This document shows, piece by piece, positions 51,193 to 61,207 of a DNA stretch of 64,000 nucleotides. Made by a program: the position numbers and the translations under genes. The notes below the pieces were generated by a model, which was not told where the DNA came from, made no database searches, and worked only from the letters and a program-made list of their open reading frames with translations. The stretch is taken from positions 38,759 to 102,758 of the forward strand of contig CAVINS010000002.1 in assembly GCA_963643925.1 (NCBI GenBank). The letters run 5' to 3'. This DNA comes from Phocaeicola_A sp963643925 (lineage in GTDB: Bacteria; Bacteroidota; Bacteroidia; Bacteroidales; Bacteroidaceae). Positions within the stretch are counted from its first letter, which is position 1; each line of letters opens with the position of its first letter.

Positions 51193-54100
51193 ATGCAAAG
51201 AAACATGAATGCTTCAAGAGGTGGATGGAGACTGAGTTTCCTCTTTACCTCGTTGCTCTGCCTGCTGCTTGTGGGGCAAGTGTCCCAAGCGTTGGCGCAA
51301 GGGCAAAACAAACGGGTGTCGCTCGATTGTAAGGAAAAGCCGCTTACGGAGGCGCTGAAACAGTTGGAACGTCTGTCCGGTTATTACAAGATGAACTTCA
51401 ACTACAGTGAACTGCAGACCTACAAGGTGACAGCCACCATCAAGGACAAGACCGTCCCCGAGGCAGTTGACGTGTTGCTGACCGGCTTGCCGCTAAAGAA
51501 AAGCATCAACGGCAAGTTCATTGTGATTGCCGTCAACGAATCCATGAAGAAATCTACGACGACGAATCCAAGGAAGTTGACCGGTAGAGTAGTTGACGAG
51601 AAAGGATTGCCTTTGCCGGGAGTAAGTGTCACTGTGAACGGGACAACTATAGGTACAGCTACGGATATGGATGGAAATTACCAGTTGACCATTCAGCAAG
51701 CAGGAGGTGTTCCGTTGATATTCTCTTTTGTCGGTATGGAAACACAGGAAGTGAAGACTGGTGGAAAAGAGACGGTTGATGTAGTGATGAAGGAATCGAC
51801 AGAAATGCTGGACGAAGTGGTTGTATACACGGGTTATCAGAAGATTGATAAACGACATTTAACCAGTGCGGTAACTTCTCTCAAGATGGACGACATTAAA
51901 ACACCTGGTATCACTTCGGTGGACCAACTGTTGCAAGGACGTGTCCCCGGCATGATTTATATGCAAAACTCCGGACAGACAGGTGCTTCGCCTAAATTGA
52001 GAATCCGTGGTACTTCCACTGTACTGGGAAATCAGGAACCCTTGTGGGTGGTAGACGGCATTATTCAGACTGATCCGGTAAATGTAGACCCTTCCCGCTT
52101 GAATGACCTGGATTTCGTTAACCTTTTGGGAAATGCAATTTCCGGTTTGAATCCCGACGATATCGAACAGATTGACGTGTTGAAGGATGCATCTGCTACG
52201 GCATTGTATGGCACACGGGCCGGAAACGGAGTAATCGTGATTACAACTCGAAAAGGAAAACAGGGACCTCCAAAGATTTCTTATTCTGTGACCGGAACGT
52301 TGTCTACCAGACCCCGCTATTCGGACCGGGGAGTGAATATGATGAACTCCAAGGAGCGTATCGATGTTTCCCGAGAGATGATTGAGCGCAAGATGCACTA
52401 CTCAAATGTGACTAATTGGATCGGTTATGAGGAAGCTTATTTGGACTACAGCAATGGCCTTATTGGATTTGACGAGTATCAGCGTTTGGTAGATAGATAC
52501 GAGACAATAAATACAGACTGGTTTGACATCATTTGTAAGGATGCGCTTTCGCTTAGCCATACATTGAGTTTGTCGGGAGGTTCTGACAGAATCAAGTATT
52601 ATGCTTCCGTGGGCTATAATGATGAATCCAGTACTTTGCGAGGCGAGGGCACAAAACGTTATACAACGTCATTGAATGTATCTGCCGATTACAACAAATG
52701 GTACATGCAGTTCGCTTTGTCGGGAAGTGTTATGGACCGGCATTATAATCCTTCGGACTTGAACTTGTTGAACTATGCTTACACAACGAGCCGGGCAATT
52801 CCTCTCTACAATGAAGACGGTTCGTTGTACTATTATGAAAAAGGCAACACTCAATCTTACCTGAATGGATTCAATGTGCTGAATGAGATGGAGAATTCAG
52901 ATGACAATACGAACACGAATTCGTTGAGTGTCCGTGCCAATTTGGTTTACAAGATATTGCCTTCGTTGAAACTGGACGGTACTTTCTCGTACAGCACTTC
53001 CAACACAAATCAGGAAATCTGGTATGGCGAAGATTCCTATTATATACAATCTTTGAGAGGAGATCGCACGGCGTACAACGATTTGGTACCGATGGGCGGA
53101 CAATTGCAACGGATTGATACGCGCAACAAAAGCTATACGGGACGTATCCAGCTCAATTTTGACAAAAACTTGGACAAGGATTGTCTCCACATGTTTAGTG
53201 CGAGTGCTGGAGCGGAAGTGTCTTCCACTTTCTACAACACTTTTGATATCGTCCGCCGTGGCTATTTGAAAGATCGTGGAAAAACGTTTGCCGATATTTC
53301 AACGGAATATTCCGGGTACTATAATTGGTTGAGAACAAGCGGTACGGGAACAATCACGGAGTCGAAATCCAATAAGGTGGGTTTGTATGCTACATTAGGA
53401 TATATCTACAACAACCGGTACATGGTGAATCTGAGCGTACGCTCTGATGCTACAAACAATTTCGGTACACGAAGCAATTTCTTGCCGACATGGGGAGCTT
53501 CTGCACGTTGGGAGATAAAGGAGGACTTGTTCAAGAATGTGAAGCAGATTGATGTGCTGGCTTTGAAAGCTTCGGTGGGTTATCAAGGCAATATGTTGGA
53601 TACGGAGTCCCCGAATCTGATTATTGAACATGGAAATTACAGTAACGTGTACGAGGATTACACTGCCAAAGTGACGAACTTCCCGAACCCCGATTTGAAA
53701 TATGAGAAGAAATTGAGCACGAACTACACTTTGGATTTTTCATTATGGAATCGTTTCTTGAGTGGATCGGTGTCATATTTCTACAACAAAACAAAAGATG
53801 CTTTTCTGAACAAGACGGTGTCGAAAATCAATGGCGTGTCACAATATGTGGTGAATCGTGGAAATATAACCAATACGGGATTTGAATTGGTTTTGAACTT
53901 TACTCCGATTAACAACTTGAACGGCTCGGCAACCAAACGGGGATTCACTTGGCGTTTTGACCCTCAGTTAGGTCAGGTGGTGAATAAACTGGTTAAACGG
54001 GCCATCAACAATCGAACCAATGTTTTCCAGGATGAGATTACGTACAGCGATTTGCTGAATGGCTCGTTGGAGATAGCTGGAAAACCGTTGGGAACGTTCT

Positions 54101-54816
54101 ATTCCTATAAATTCAAGGGCTTGGATTCAAAAACCGGTAAACCATTGTTCTATGATACGGACCAGGAAGAGGTGGAGGAAAAATATGACGCCATGGACAG
54201 CAAAGAAGACGTTTACTTCAGTGTGTTGGAAGAAGCCGGCACCCGTATACCTGTGCTGCAAGGTGGCATCTCCAATTACTTCGGCTATCGGAATTTCAGC
54301 CTGTCTTTCAACTTTACATATAGTTTCGGAAACAAAGTCCGTTTGTTGAAGATGTGTTCAGAGTATGCCACACAAACTCCTTCTCCTTATGCAAATATGC
54401 GGAAAGAGTTTGTCAACCGTTGGAGACGTCCGGGCGACGAGAACAAAACAGACATCCCGGCGATTGTGGTAGATGACGCCACCCTTTTGGTGAACACGAA
54501 AGAGATTCCCTGGTGGCTTTACAAATCCTATTCGTTTGCTACCGACCGCTATCAAATGTACGACAATTCAGACCTTCGAGTGGTGGACGGACGGTATTTG
54601 CGACTCCAATCGTTGCAGTTCCAGTACCGCTTTGAAGATTCCTTTTGCAAGAAATTGCATCTTTCTTCTGCCTACTTGACTCTGGCGGGCACAAATCTTT
54701 TCACTTGGTGCTCGAAAAAATTGAAGGGACAGGATCCGGAGCAATCGGGAACATCGAGTGTGATCAATCTGTCGGTGCGCCCGACCTATTCCTTGAATCT
54801 TAATGTAACCTTTTAA
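51193..54816 (+). CDS. SusC/RagA TonB-dependent transporter with STN domain
   Basis: A 1207-residue outer-membrane importer. Order: signal peptide (ending ALAQG), STN signalling domain (about 36-108, KRVSLDCKEKPLTEALKQL), carboxypeptidase-like domain (about 118-200, LTGRVVDEKGLPLPGVSV), plug (DQLLQGRVPGMIYMQNSG, LRIRGTSTVLGNQEPLWVVD) and a 22-strand barrel ending in Phe (LNLNVTF). The STN domain connects to the FecR/ECF pair. With SusD it forms a lidded importer for oligomeric substrates; the S9 peptidase downstream suggests peptides. The first ~130 codons look more GC-rich than the rest (57 of 120 bases at 51301-51420 excluding ambiguities versus about 51 of 120 at 52561-52680), hinting at a mosaic gene. 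Confidence 0.95.
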   Translation: MQRNMNASRGGWRLSFLFTSLLCLLLVGQVSQALAQGQNKRVSLDCKEKPLTEALKQLERLSGYYKMNFNYSELQTYKVTATIKDKTVPEAVDVLLTGLPLKKSINGKFIVIAVNESMKKSTTTNPRKLTGRVVDEKGLPLPGVSVTVNGTTIGTATDMDGNYQLTIQQAGGVPLIFSFVGMETQEVKTGGKETVDVVMKESTEMLDEVVVYTGYQKIDKRHLTSAVTSLKMDDIKTPGITSVDQLLQGRVPGMIYMQNSGQTGASPKLRIRGTSTVLGNQEPLWVVDGIIQTDPVNVDPSRLNDLDFVNLLGNAISGLNPDDIEQIDVLKDASATALYGTRAGNGVIVITTRKGKQGPPKISYSVTGTLSTRPRYSDRGVNMMNSKERIDVSREMIERKMHYSNVTNWIGYEEAYLDYSNGLIGFDEYQRLVDRYETINTDWFDIICKDALSLSHTLSLSGGSDRIKYYASVGYNDESSTLRGEGTKRYTTSLNVSADYNKWYMQFALSGSVMDRHYNPSDLNLLNYAYTTSRAIPLYNEDGSLYYYEKGNTQSYLNGFNVLNEMENSDDNTNTNSLSVRANLVYKILPSLKLDGTFSYSTSNTNQEIWYGEDSYYIQSLRGDRTAYNDLVPMGGQLQRIDTRNKSYTGRIQLNFDKNLDKDCLHMFSASAGAEVSSTFYNTFDIVRRGYLKDRGKTFADISTEYSGYYNWLRTSGTGTITESKSNKVGLYATLGYIYNNRYMVNLSVRSDATNNFGTRSNFLPTWGASARWEIKEDLFKNVKQIDVLALKASVGYQGNMLDTESPNLIIEHGNYSNVYEDYTAKVTNFPNPDLKYEKKLSTNYTLDFSLWNRFLSGSVSYFYNKTKDAFLNKTVSKINGVSQYVVNRGNITNTGFELVLNFTPINNLNGSATKRGFTWRFDPQLGQVVNKLVKRAINNRTNVFQDEITYSDLLNGSLEIAGKPLGTFYSYKFKGLDSKTGKPLFYDTDQEEVEEKYDAMDSKEDVYFSVLEEAGTRIPVLQGGISNYFGYRNFSLSFNFTYSFGNKVRLLKMCSEYATQTPSPYANMRKEFVNRWRRPGDENKTDIPAIVVDDATLLVNTKEIPWWLYKSYSFATDRYQMYDNSDLRVVDGRYLRLQSLQFQYRFEDSFCKKLHLSSAYLTLAGTNLFTWCSKKLKGQDPEQSGTSSVINLSVRPTYSLNLNVTF

Positions 54817-54829
54817 AAATTAGGAACTG

Positions 54830-56452
54830 ATGAAAGTTAATATATTACATTCAATTGTTGCACTATACTTGGGATTAAGTCTGACGGGATGTAGTGATTT
54901 CCTGGAAGAATATTCTCAAAATAAAATATATGCCAAAACAGCGGAAGACTTGAACGAACTGCTGGTGGGAAATTGTTATATGACGACGTATCGCACGACT
55001 CCTACTCCAACTTCTTCAATGTCACTTATAACGAATTCCGTTTCTGCTCCTTATTTCCCGATGATTCATGTTATGGATGACGATTCAGAGGAGGACATGT
55101 TGTTGAAAGAAAGCGGAGGCCCGACTTTTACGGCATCTGATTACTCTGCGATGAATTTTTTGGGTGCATATCATCGTTGGGAGAAGTATCCTTCAGTGGA
55201 CGGGAATTCCAATCCAGTAGATGATCTCAATTGGGAACGGATTTACAAGCACATTTCCATCTTGAACGTTATCATTGCCACTGAAGGAAAAGTCATAGAA
55301 GAAGAGGGTAACAGCGAACTGCTGGAGCGTGTGATAGGAGAATCCTATTTCTTGCGTGCTGCCTATTATTTCCTTTTGGCGAATGTGTATGGACAGCCTT
55401 ATGCCAAAGCAACTGCTGCATCGGATTACTCCGTTCCCCTGAAAATAACGGAGGCTATCGAGGACAAATACTTTACACGTGACAATACCGAGAAAGTTTT
55501 CAATCAAATTGTTGAGGATTTGAATGATGCAGCCCGCCTTTTGAAGGATAAAACTCCTAAGAATATCCATCATCCCGGGTATGCTGCAACTGAGGCTATG
55601 CTGTCGAGGGTCTATCTTTACATGGAACAGTATGAGAATGCGGTAAAGGCTGCCGAGGAGGTGGAGAAAATGTCGTACAGCTTGTTGGATTTGAATGTCG
55701 GAGAACCGACAAAAGGATTTGCCAGTGGTGAATCTCCCGAGATGATTTTCTCGCAAGGGTCCAATATTATCCCGTGTGTGTTTGGCGGTGATGATTGGGG
55801 GCAGCAACCAGGTTGGTGGAATTATGGGGTGGCCAATGGCTTCAAGGCTTCTGAGGATCTGATAGCCTCTTACGAGGAAGGCGATTTGCGCCCGGGCATA
55901 TTCTTTTACGTATCCAAAGTCCAGGGAAATCACATTCCGTTGAAATGTAAGATAGACATGAGTGACGGAGCAACGGACGCCGACTTTGTCTCTGACAATT
56001 TCTCAATCCGTTTCGGTGAGGTCTTGCTGAACAAAGCGGAAGCCTTGGCAATGTTGGGCAAGGACAACGAAGCCTGTACAACGTTGAACAATTTGCGAAA
56101 GAACCGCTTTGAGTATAACATGTACAGTGAGGTGTCCAAAAGTGGAGAAGAGTTGGTGAACTTCGTGCGTAACGAACGACGTTTGGAACTGTGTTTCGAG
56201 GGACACCGTTGGTTTGATTTGCGCCGCTATGCCGTGAACAGCCTTTACCCATACTCCAAGACTATCAAGCACCCGCATTTGCAGTATAATGCCGGAGATA
56301 ATTCCTATTATGTCGGAGGTTATTATGAGTTAGGTGAATATAAGGACGAAAAGGCTACTTACGTGTTGCCGATTCCGACTGAGGAAATCGAGTTTAACAA
56401 TGGTTCGTTGACTAATGCGGAACGTCCGGAAAGAACATTAAAAGTAGAATAA
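54830..56452 (+). CDS. SusD/RagB-family surface lipoprotein
   Basis: A 540-residue lipoprotein (leader ends LTGCSDFLEE, Cys21) of the SusD/RagB family: an N-terminal EYSQNKIYAKTAEDLNELLV, the TPR-like core (ESYFLRAAYYFLLANVYGQPY, ATEAMLSRVYLYMEQYENAV) and the C-terminal ERRLELCFEGHRWFDLRRYAV motif. It caps the SusC barrel and delivers ligand. It starts 13 bp after SusC. The composition is AT-rich (23 of 60 bases G/C at 55021-55080). Confidence 0.95.
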   Translation: MKVNILHSIVALYLGLSLTGCSDFLEEYSQNKIYAKTAEDLNELLVGNCYMTTYRTTPTPTSSMSLITNSVSAPYFPMIHVMDDDSEEDMLLKESGGPTFTASDYSAMNFLGAYHRWEKYPSVDGNSNPVDDLNWERIYKHISILNVIIATEGKVIEEEGNSELLERVIGESYFLRAAYYFLLANVYGQPYAKATAASDYSVPLKITEAIEDKYFTRDNTEKVFNQIVEDLNDAARLLKDKTPKNIHHPGYAATEAMLSRVYLYMEQYENAVKAAEEVEKMSYSLLDLNVGEPTKGFASGESPEMIFSQGSNIIPCVFGGDDWGQQPGWWNYGVANGFKASEDLIASYEEGDLRPGIFFYVSKVQGNHIPLKCKIDMSDGATDADFVSDNFSIRFGEVLLNKAEALAMLGKDNEACTTLNNLRKNRFEYNMYSEVSKSGEELVNFVRNERRLELCFEGHRWFDLRRYAVNSLYPYSKTIKHPHLQYNAGDNSYYVGGYYELGEYKDEKATYVLPIPTEEIEFNNGSLTNAERPERTLKVE

Positions 56453-56464
56453 ACATAGGATAAT

Positions 56465-57391
56465 ATGAAACAGTTTGTCATATACATAATTTCGTTCGTA
56501 TTCCTCTTGTCTGCCTGCGATAAAGAGGATGCGTTGACACCTTCTGGTCTTGAAAAAGATTATTTCAATCTCTCTTATTTGGAGGACAGTGATGATCCCG
56601 TGGACCAGGCTCGCTATGATTTTTGGAAGGAAACGGGCATATCCGTATTCATGAATGACACAATCGGGTCTTCAGAGCGGGTAGATGAATTTGGAGACAC
56701 ATATACTTATTACGAAACGTTGGCTCTGAACTATTCACTTGGAGATGTGGCCGGTTCAACCTATCCGGAATTGTTGTCCCTGACGGAATTGACAAAAGAA
56801 AATTATTCTGCTGTCATTCCGGCACTGGAATTTATCAAGAACGATTTGCTTCCCTTGCTGAAAAAAGGAGGAGCTTCTTACCGAAGTTTTTATTTGGTAG
56901 AGTCGTTGAACAGTCAGGCGTTGGGCGATTATTATTTCAAAGGCTTGAACTGTGCCGTGTTTGGGAAAATTTCCCAATTTTCCAATATAACCGATGCGGA
57001 GAAGGTCGCATATAAAGGTGAAGTGGCCAATGCCATAGCTACTCCATTGATTATGGAAGACAAGTATACGAGTAAGATAGAGGAATTTGCCCAGATTACA
57101 CGTAGCATGGCCCGTTACACGTATAGACCATTCTACTCGTATTCCATAGCGGCTAGAATGGTTCCATACTATTCCAATGGAACAAGTTTGGAAGATGTAG
57201 GATTCCTTGGTGCTGACCCGACAATGTCCTATTACTGCCCGTTGACGGTAGAGACGGATGTAAAAATGTATGTAGGCGAAATATTTGCATTGGAAAATGA
57301 TGAGGGATTCCGTGCAAAATGGGGAGCTTGGCCTCGGGTGATTGCGAAGTATGAAATTCTTCGGGAAATTTTGGATGAACTTGGATTTTAG
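56465..57391 (+). CDS. SusD-linked lipoprotein of unknown function
   Basis: A 308-residue predicted lipoprotein (LLSACDKED, Cys18) lying 12 bp after SusD. In many Bacteroides SusCD loci this slot is taken by a zinc-metallohydrolase lipoprotein; the opening (DKEDALTPSGL, RYDFWKETGISVFMNDT) is reminiscent of that group, but no HExxH motif is present, so protease activity is not supported. It could be a non-catalytic paralogue or a surface ligand-binding protein. A hairpin follows at 57420. Confidence 0.75.
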   Translation: MKQFVIYIISFVFLLSACDKEDALTPSGLEKDYFNLSYLEDSDDPVDQARYDFWKETGISVFMNDTIGSSERVDEFGDTYTYYETLALNYSLGDVAGSTYPELLSLTELTKENYSAVIPALEFIKNDLLPLLKKGGASYRSFYLVESLNSQALGDYYFKGLNCAVFGKISQFSNITDAEKVAYKGEVANAIATPLIMEDKYTSKIEEFAQITRSMARYTYRPFYSYSIAARMVPYYSNGTSLEDVGFLGADPTMSYYCPLTVETDVKMYVGEIFALENDEGFRAKWGAWPRVIAKYEILREILDELGF

Positions 57392-57419
57392 GAATCGCAC
57401 CTTACTGATTGATATTCTT

Positions 57420-57446
57420 ACAAGAGGGAGTTGTTCTCCCTCTTGT
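57420..57446 (+). terminator. Intra-operon hairpin after the SusCD block
   Basis: Perfect 11-bp arms ACAAGAGGGAG and CTCCCTCTTGT with loop TTGTT and no T-run. It lies between the SusCD-lipoprotein genes and the peptidase gene and may reduce downstream expression or protect the upstream mRNA. Confidence 0.5.
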
Positions 57447-57475
57447 GATGAATTGGATATTTTAATGAACCTGCT

Positions 57476-59764
57476 ATGAAGAAAAACTTAATTGTTGTCA
57501 TCGGACTTCTTCTGTCGATGTCACCAGTGTCGACGTACGGTCAAAAGGCTAACTATGGGCAGATGCGTAAATATTCCCAATTGCGCGCCAATTCAACCCT
57601 GCTGCAGCCCCATTTCTTAAATGGAAGCGACAAGTTTTGGTTTAAGTTTGAAACAGACGAAGGACTTGAATACTATTTTGTTGATGCGGAATCCAAAAGG
57701 AAAAGACTGCTTTTTGATTCTGAAAAGATGAGCGCCCTATTGTCGGAATCGACTCACCTGGCGATTGACAGCAAGAACTTGGACTTGGGGACAATCCGTT
57801 TTAAAGATGACCAAAAGACGATGTGCTTCAACTACAAGGGGCACAATTTTGAATACAACATAGAGACAGAACAACTGACACCCGGTCGGGAAGAGACTCG
57901 AAAGGTATATCAGTCGAGCAAATATCCATACGGTACTTATTCACCCGACAGTGCCTATGTAATCTATGCCCGTAGACATAATCTCTGCTTGTTGCGCCTT
58001 AGAGACTCTGTGGAAACGGTCTTGACTACGGATGGAGAGTGTTTCTATTCTTATTCGTCGCAAGAATCCGATACTACTGGACAGAATATGCAAACATCCG
58101 CCCGTTGGTTCAATGACTCGAAGAAATTTTATGTCTTGCGGGTGGACAACCGCAAGGTGGAGGACAGTTACCTCATGTCGAGCTTGGGTCCACGGCCTGT
58201 TGCGTCATCATTTAAGTATGCTTTGCCCGGCGACCAGTACGTACCCCAATATGAATTGTGCGTTTTCGATGCCGAGACTGGAAAAAGACAAACAATAGAC
58301 ATAGGCCAGTGGAAAGACCAGACTATTTCTGTCGTTCATCTGCCGAAACATTCCAAGTATTTCTACGTGATGCGCAAAAAACGTACCTGTGACGAAATTG
58401 ATATCTGTCGGGCATATACGGACGACGGTCATGTGGAGGTCTTGATACACGAAGAGAGTAAACCTTATTTCAACGAGGACTTGTTTTATCTTTCCTTTCT
58501 GAATGACGAGCAAGACATAATCTGGTGGTCGGAGCGTACCGGATACGGACATTATTACCATTACGACGGCAATGGCAATTTGAAGAATGCAATGACCTCC
58601 GGAAACTGGGTAGCCGGAAAAATCGCGAAGATGGATACAATCAGTCGCAACCTCTATTTTGAGGCCCATGGGATAAATGAGGGCGGAAATCCATACTATG
58701 CGCAGCTGTGTAAAACCTCTTTTGACCGCGACGAAGTAAAACAGTTGACGCACGAAGAGGCCAATCACAATGTCTACCTGTCCCCACGGAACAACTATAT
58801 TGTAGATTGTTGCTCACGGGTGGATTTGGAGCCGAAGTATACATTGCTTTCACCATCTGGGAAGAAATTGATGGAATTGGCTCGACCTGATTTGAAACGT
58901 GTATACGAAGCTGGATGGCGCATGCCGGAATCTTTCACGGTGAAAGCGGCCGACGGCAAAACGGATTTGTATGGTGTAATGTGGAAACCTTTTGACTTTG
59001 ACTCCACCCGTTGCTATCCAATCATTTCGCATGTCTATCCAGGACCGCAAACCGAATCTTTCCCGTTGGATTTTGTCATCGGTGGAGAAGAGTCGAACCT
59101 TGCCCAATTGGGCTTTGTTGTGGTATGTTTCGGACATCGGGGCGGAAGTCCGGTGCGATCGAAAGCCTATCATACCTTCGGCCATGGCAATCTGCGCGAT
59201 TATGCCCTGGCTGATGACAAGTACGGTATAGAACAATTGGCTCAGCGCTATCCGTTCATTGACGTTTCACGGGTTGGAATCTATGGACATTCGGGAGGAG
59301 GATTTATGTCAACGGCAGCCATCTGCACGTATCCTGATTTTTACAAAGCGGCAGTCTCTTCAGCCGGGAATCATGACAATCGCATTTTCAATCAATGGTG
59401 GGGAGAGACGCACCATGGATTGAAGACGGAGAAACGGATGGTGGGTGAAGGGGAAAATCGCCACGAGGAGGAATTCTATACGTTCAACGTACCGACCAAT
59501 ATGGAGCTGGCCAAAAACCTGAAAGGGCATCTGATGCTGGTGACGGGTGACGCTGACTTCATGGTAAATCCTGCCAATACAATTCGTATGGCTAATGCTT
59601 TGATTCAAGCGAACAAAAATTTTGAATTTGTGATTTTGCCGGGCGGTACGCATTGGTACTCACGACAGCTGGATAGCTATTATCGGAAGAAGTTGCAGTT
59701 TCATTTTGTCAAGTATCTGCTTGGGGACTTCTCCTGTGAGGCAAGTGCCGACATGAATTTCTAA
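57476..59764 (+). CDS. S9 prolyl-oligopeptidase/DPP-IV-type serine peptidase
   Basis: A 762-residue exported peptidase: signal peptide (ending STYGQ), an N-terminal beta-propeller (about 40-480) and a C-terminal alpha/beta-hydrolase domain. The catalytic triad is visible: Ser606 in GIYGHSGGGFMS, Asp694 in VTGDADFMVNPAN, and His726 in LPGGTHWYS. DPP-IV-type enzymes remove dipeptides, often after Pro or Ala, from oligopeptide N-termini. In this operon it would process peptides imported by SusCD, in the periplasm. No Glu-Glu motif for N-terminus recognition was identified by eye, so dipeptidyl specificity is uncertain. Confidence 0.9.
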   Translation: MKKNLIVVIGLLLSMSPVSTYGQKANYGQMRKYSQLRANSTLLQPHFLNGSDKFWFKFETDEGLEYYFVDAESKRKRLLFDSEKMSALLSESTHLAIDSKNLDLGTIRFKDDQKTMCFNYKGHNFEYNIETEQLTPGREETRKVYQSSKYPYGTYSPDSAYVIYARRHNLCLLRLRDSVETVLTTDGECFYSYSSQESDTTGQNMQTSARWFNDSKKFYVLRVDNRKVEDSYLMSSLGPRPVASSFKYALPGDQYVPQYELCVFDAETGKRQTIDIGQWKDQTISVVHLPKHSKYFYVMRKKRTCDEIDICRAYTDDGHVEVLIHEESKPYFNEDLFYLSFLNDEQDIIWWSERTGYGHYYHYDGNGNLKNAMTSGNWVAGKIAKMDTISRNLYFEAHGINEGGNPYYAQLCKTSFDRDEVKQLTHEEANHNVYLSPRNNYIVDCCSRVDLEPKYTLLSPSGKKLMELARPDLKRVYEAGWRMPESFTVKAADGKTDLYGVMWKPFDFDSTRCYPIISHVYPGPQTESFPLDFVIGGEESNLAQLGFVVVCFGHRGGSPVRSKAYHTFGHGNLRDYALADDKYGIEQLAQRYPFIDVSRVGIYGHSGGGFMSTAAICTYPDFYKAAVSSAGNHDNRIFNQWWGETHHGLKTEKRMVGEGENRHEEEFYTFNVPTNMELAKNLKGHLMLVTGDADFMVNPANTIRMANALIQANKNFEFVILPGGTHWYSRQLDSYYRKKLQFHFVKYLLGDFSCEASADMNF

Positions 59765-59776
59765 AAAGAACGGAAT

Positions 59777-61192
59777 ATGAGAAATGTACTAGTTTTGTTA
59801 AGCTTGTTCTTGGGATGTATGGCTTGTTCATCCTCCCAAGACGCTTATGTTGTTGTGGAAAACTCCCCAGGAGGGGATTGTTTCGTAGAAGTCTTGTCAG
59901 CGACGAGTGAATCCCGTTACGAGAATTCTTCAGATGCTCAAGACCGGGCGGTATTCACCTTGCCTGGGGCATCGGTGGATTCATTGTATGTGATATCTGT
60001 CTCGGACAAACGCCNNNNNNNNNNGACACCGGGCGATACGATTTATCTCGTTTTTGAAAAGGACGAGAGGGGAATGAACAGCCGGGTGAAATTCAAGAAT
60101 CCCGATGCCTATAACCAATATTTGGAGCGTTGGAATGAACGGATGGAGTTGGCTGTCCCTGGAACGGAGTTCTGCTTTTCAAAGAAAAAGACAGACAACA
60201 TTATGCGCTTTATGCAACCGGTTGAAGAAGTGTTCAGCAAGGACAACTTGCAAAAGGTACTGGCTCTTGAAAACGAATGTTTGCAGGAATTGAAGGATGC
60301 CCATGTCCAGGATCAGCAGTTTTTGGATGTTCAGAAACGACGAATCCGACAGGTTTGCTGGTATTTGAATACAACCATATTGAAGGTCACTGCGGCAAAT
60401 GTCGGCATGAAATTGCCGATTGATGTCCGTGAACTGCTTAATAAGGTGGATTTGAATGACCGCTCCTTATTGGACTTTTGGCCCCTGTCTACGCTGTTGA
60501 ACGACTATTTCCTCGGCATGAGACAGTTTGTCGAAAGTGAAGGCGCATTTGATGAGTATCTCTCTTTGGAAGCTGAGAAAATAGGTCAGGATGAGATTCG
60601 TGAGTTTTTTGTGTTGGATCAATTGAGTACACTGATGCGCGAAGGGCATTGGGAACGATTGGATGCGATTGCCGGCGCTTGCGAGAAACACGTGAAGAGC
60701 GAAGCCGGCAAAAAGAAATACCAAGAGTTATGCTCCGGTATCCTTCAGCAGATTAAAGCACATCCGTTCAATGGCAAGCCGACGATGGATTTCGCCTTCG
60801 AAGATCAACATGGGCGTACGGTGAAGCTGGACGATTTCAAAGGAAAATACCTGTTGATTGATGTGTGGGCTACATGGTGTGGCCCATGTAAGAAGGAGAT
60901 TCCCTGTATGCATGCTTTGGAAGAAGAGTTTGCCGAAAGGAACATTGCATTTGCCTCTTTGTCGATAGACGAAGAGAACGCAAAGAACCTGTGGTTAAAG
61001 ATGGTGGCAAACTCCGGCATTGCTTTGTTCGGCTCAAATGGATACGATACTCCATTTGTGCGTCATTACAATATAGAGTACATTCCCCATTTCCTATTGA
61101 TAGGACCAGATGGTACGATGATTTCGAGCAAAGCGAGAAAACCTAGTGATACGTTGTTGAGGAAATTATTGGTTCAATTGTTGGATGTTTAA
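59777..61192 (+). CDS. TlpA-type thioredoxin lipoprotein 1 (with assembly gap)
   Basis: A 471-residue predicted lipoprotein (LGCMACSSS, Cys17): an N-terminal beta-rich domain (DUF4369-like), a helical middle, and a C-terminal thioredoxin fold with DVWATWCGPCKKEIP (Cys368, Cys371) and a cis-Pro region near EYIPHFLLIGPDG. It is a periplasm-facing thiol-disulfide oxidoreductase. Ten N bases at 60015-60024 give four unknown residues; the frame is kept across them. It starts 12 bp after the peptidase gene and is the first of three tandem relatives. Confidence 0.88.
   Translation: MRNVLVLLSLFLGCMACSSSQDAYVVVENSPGGDCFVEVLSATSESRYENSSDAQDRAVFTLPGASVDSLYVISVSDKRXXXXTPGDTIYLVFEKDERGMNSRVKFKNPDAYNQYLERWNERMELAVPGTEFCFSKKKTDNIMRFMQPVEEVFSKDNLQKVLALENECLQELKDAHVQDQQFLDVQKRRIRQVCWYLNTTILKVTAANVGMKLPIDVRELLNKVDLNDRSLLDFWPLSTLLNDYFLGMRQFVESEGAFDEYLSLEAEKIGQDEIREFFVLDQLSTLMREGHWERLDAIAGACEKHVKSEAGKKKYQELCSGILQQIKAHPFNGKPTMDFAFEDQHGRTVKLDDFKGKYLLIDVWATWCGPCKKEIPCMHALEEEFAERNIAFASLSIDEENAKNLWLKMVANSGIALFGSNGYDTPFVRHYNIEYIPHFLLIGPDGTMISSKARKPSDTLLRKLLVQLLDV
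60015..60024. other. Assembly gap (10 N)
   Basis: Ten undetermined bases inside thioredoxin gene 1. The reading frame is open on both sides in the same register, but the true gap length is unknown. Confidence 0.99.
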
Positions 61193-61207
61193 TTAAAAAA
61201 ATAAAAG

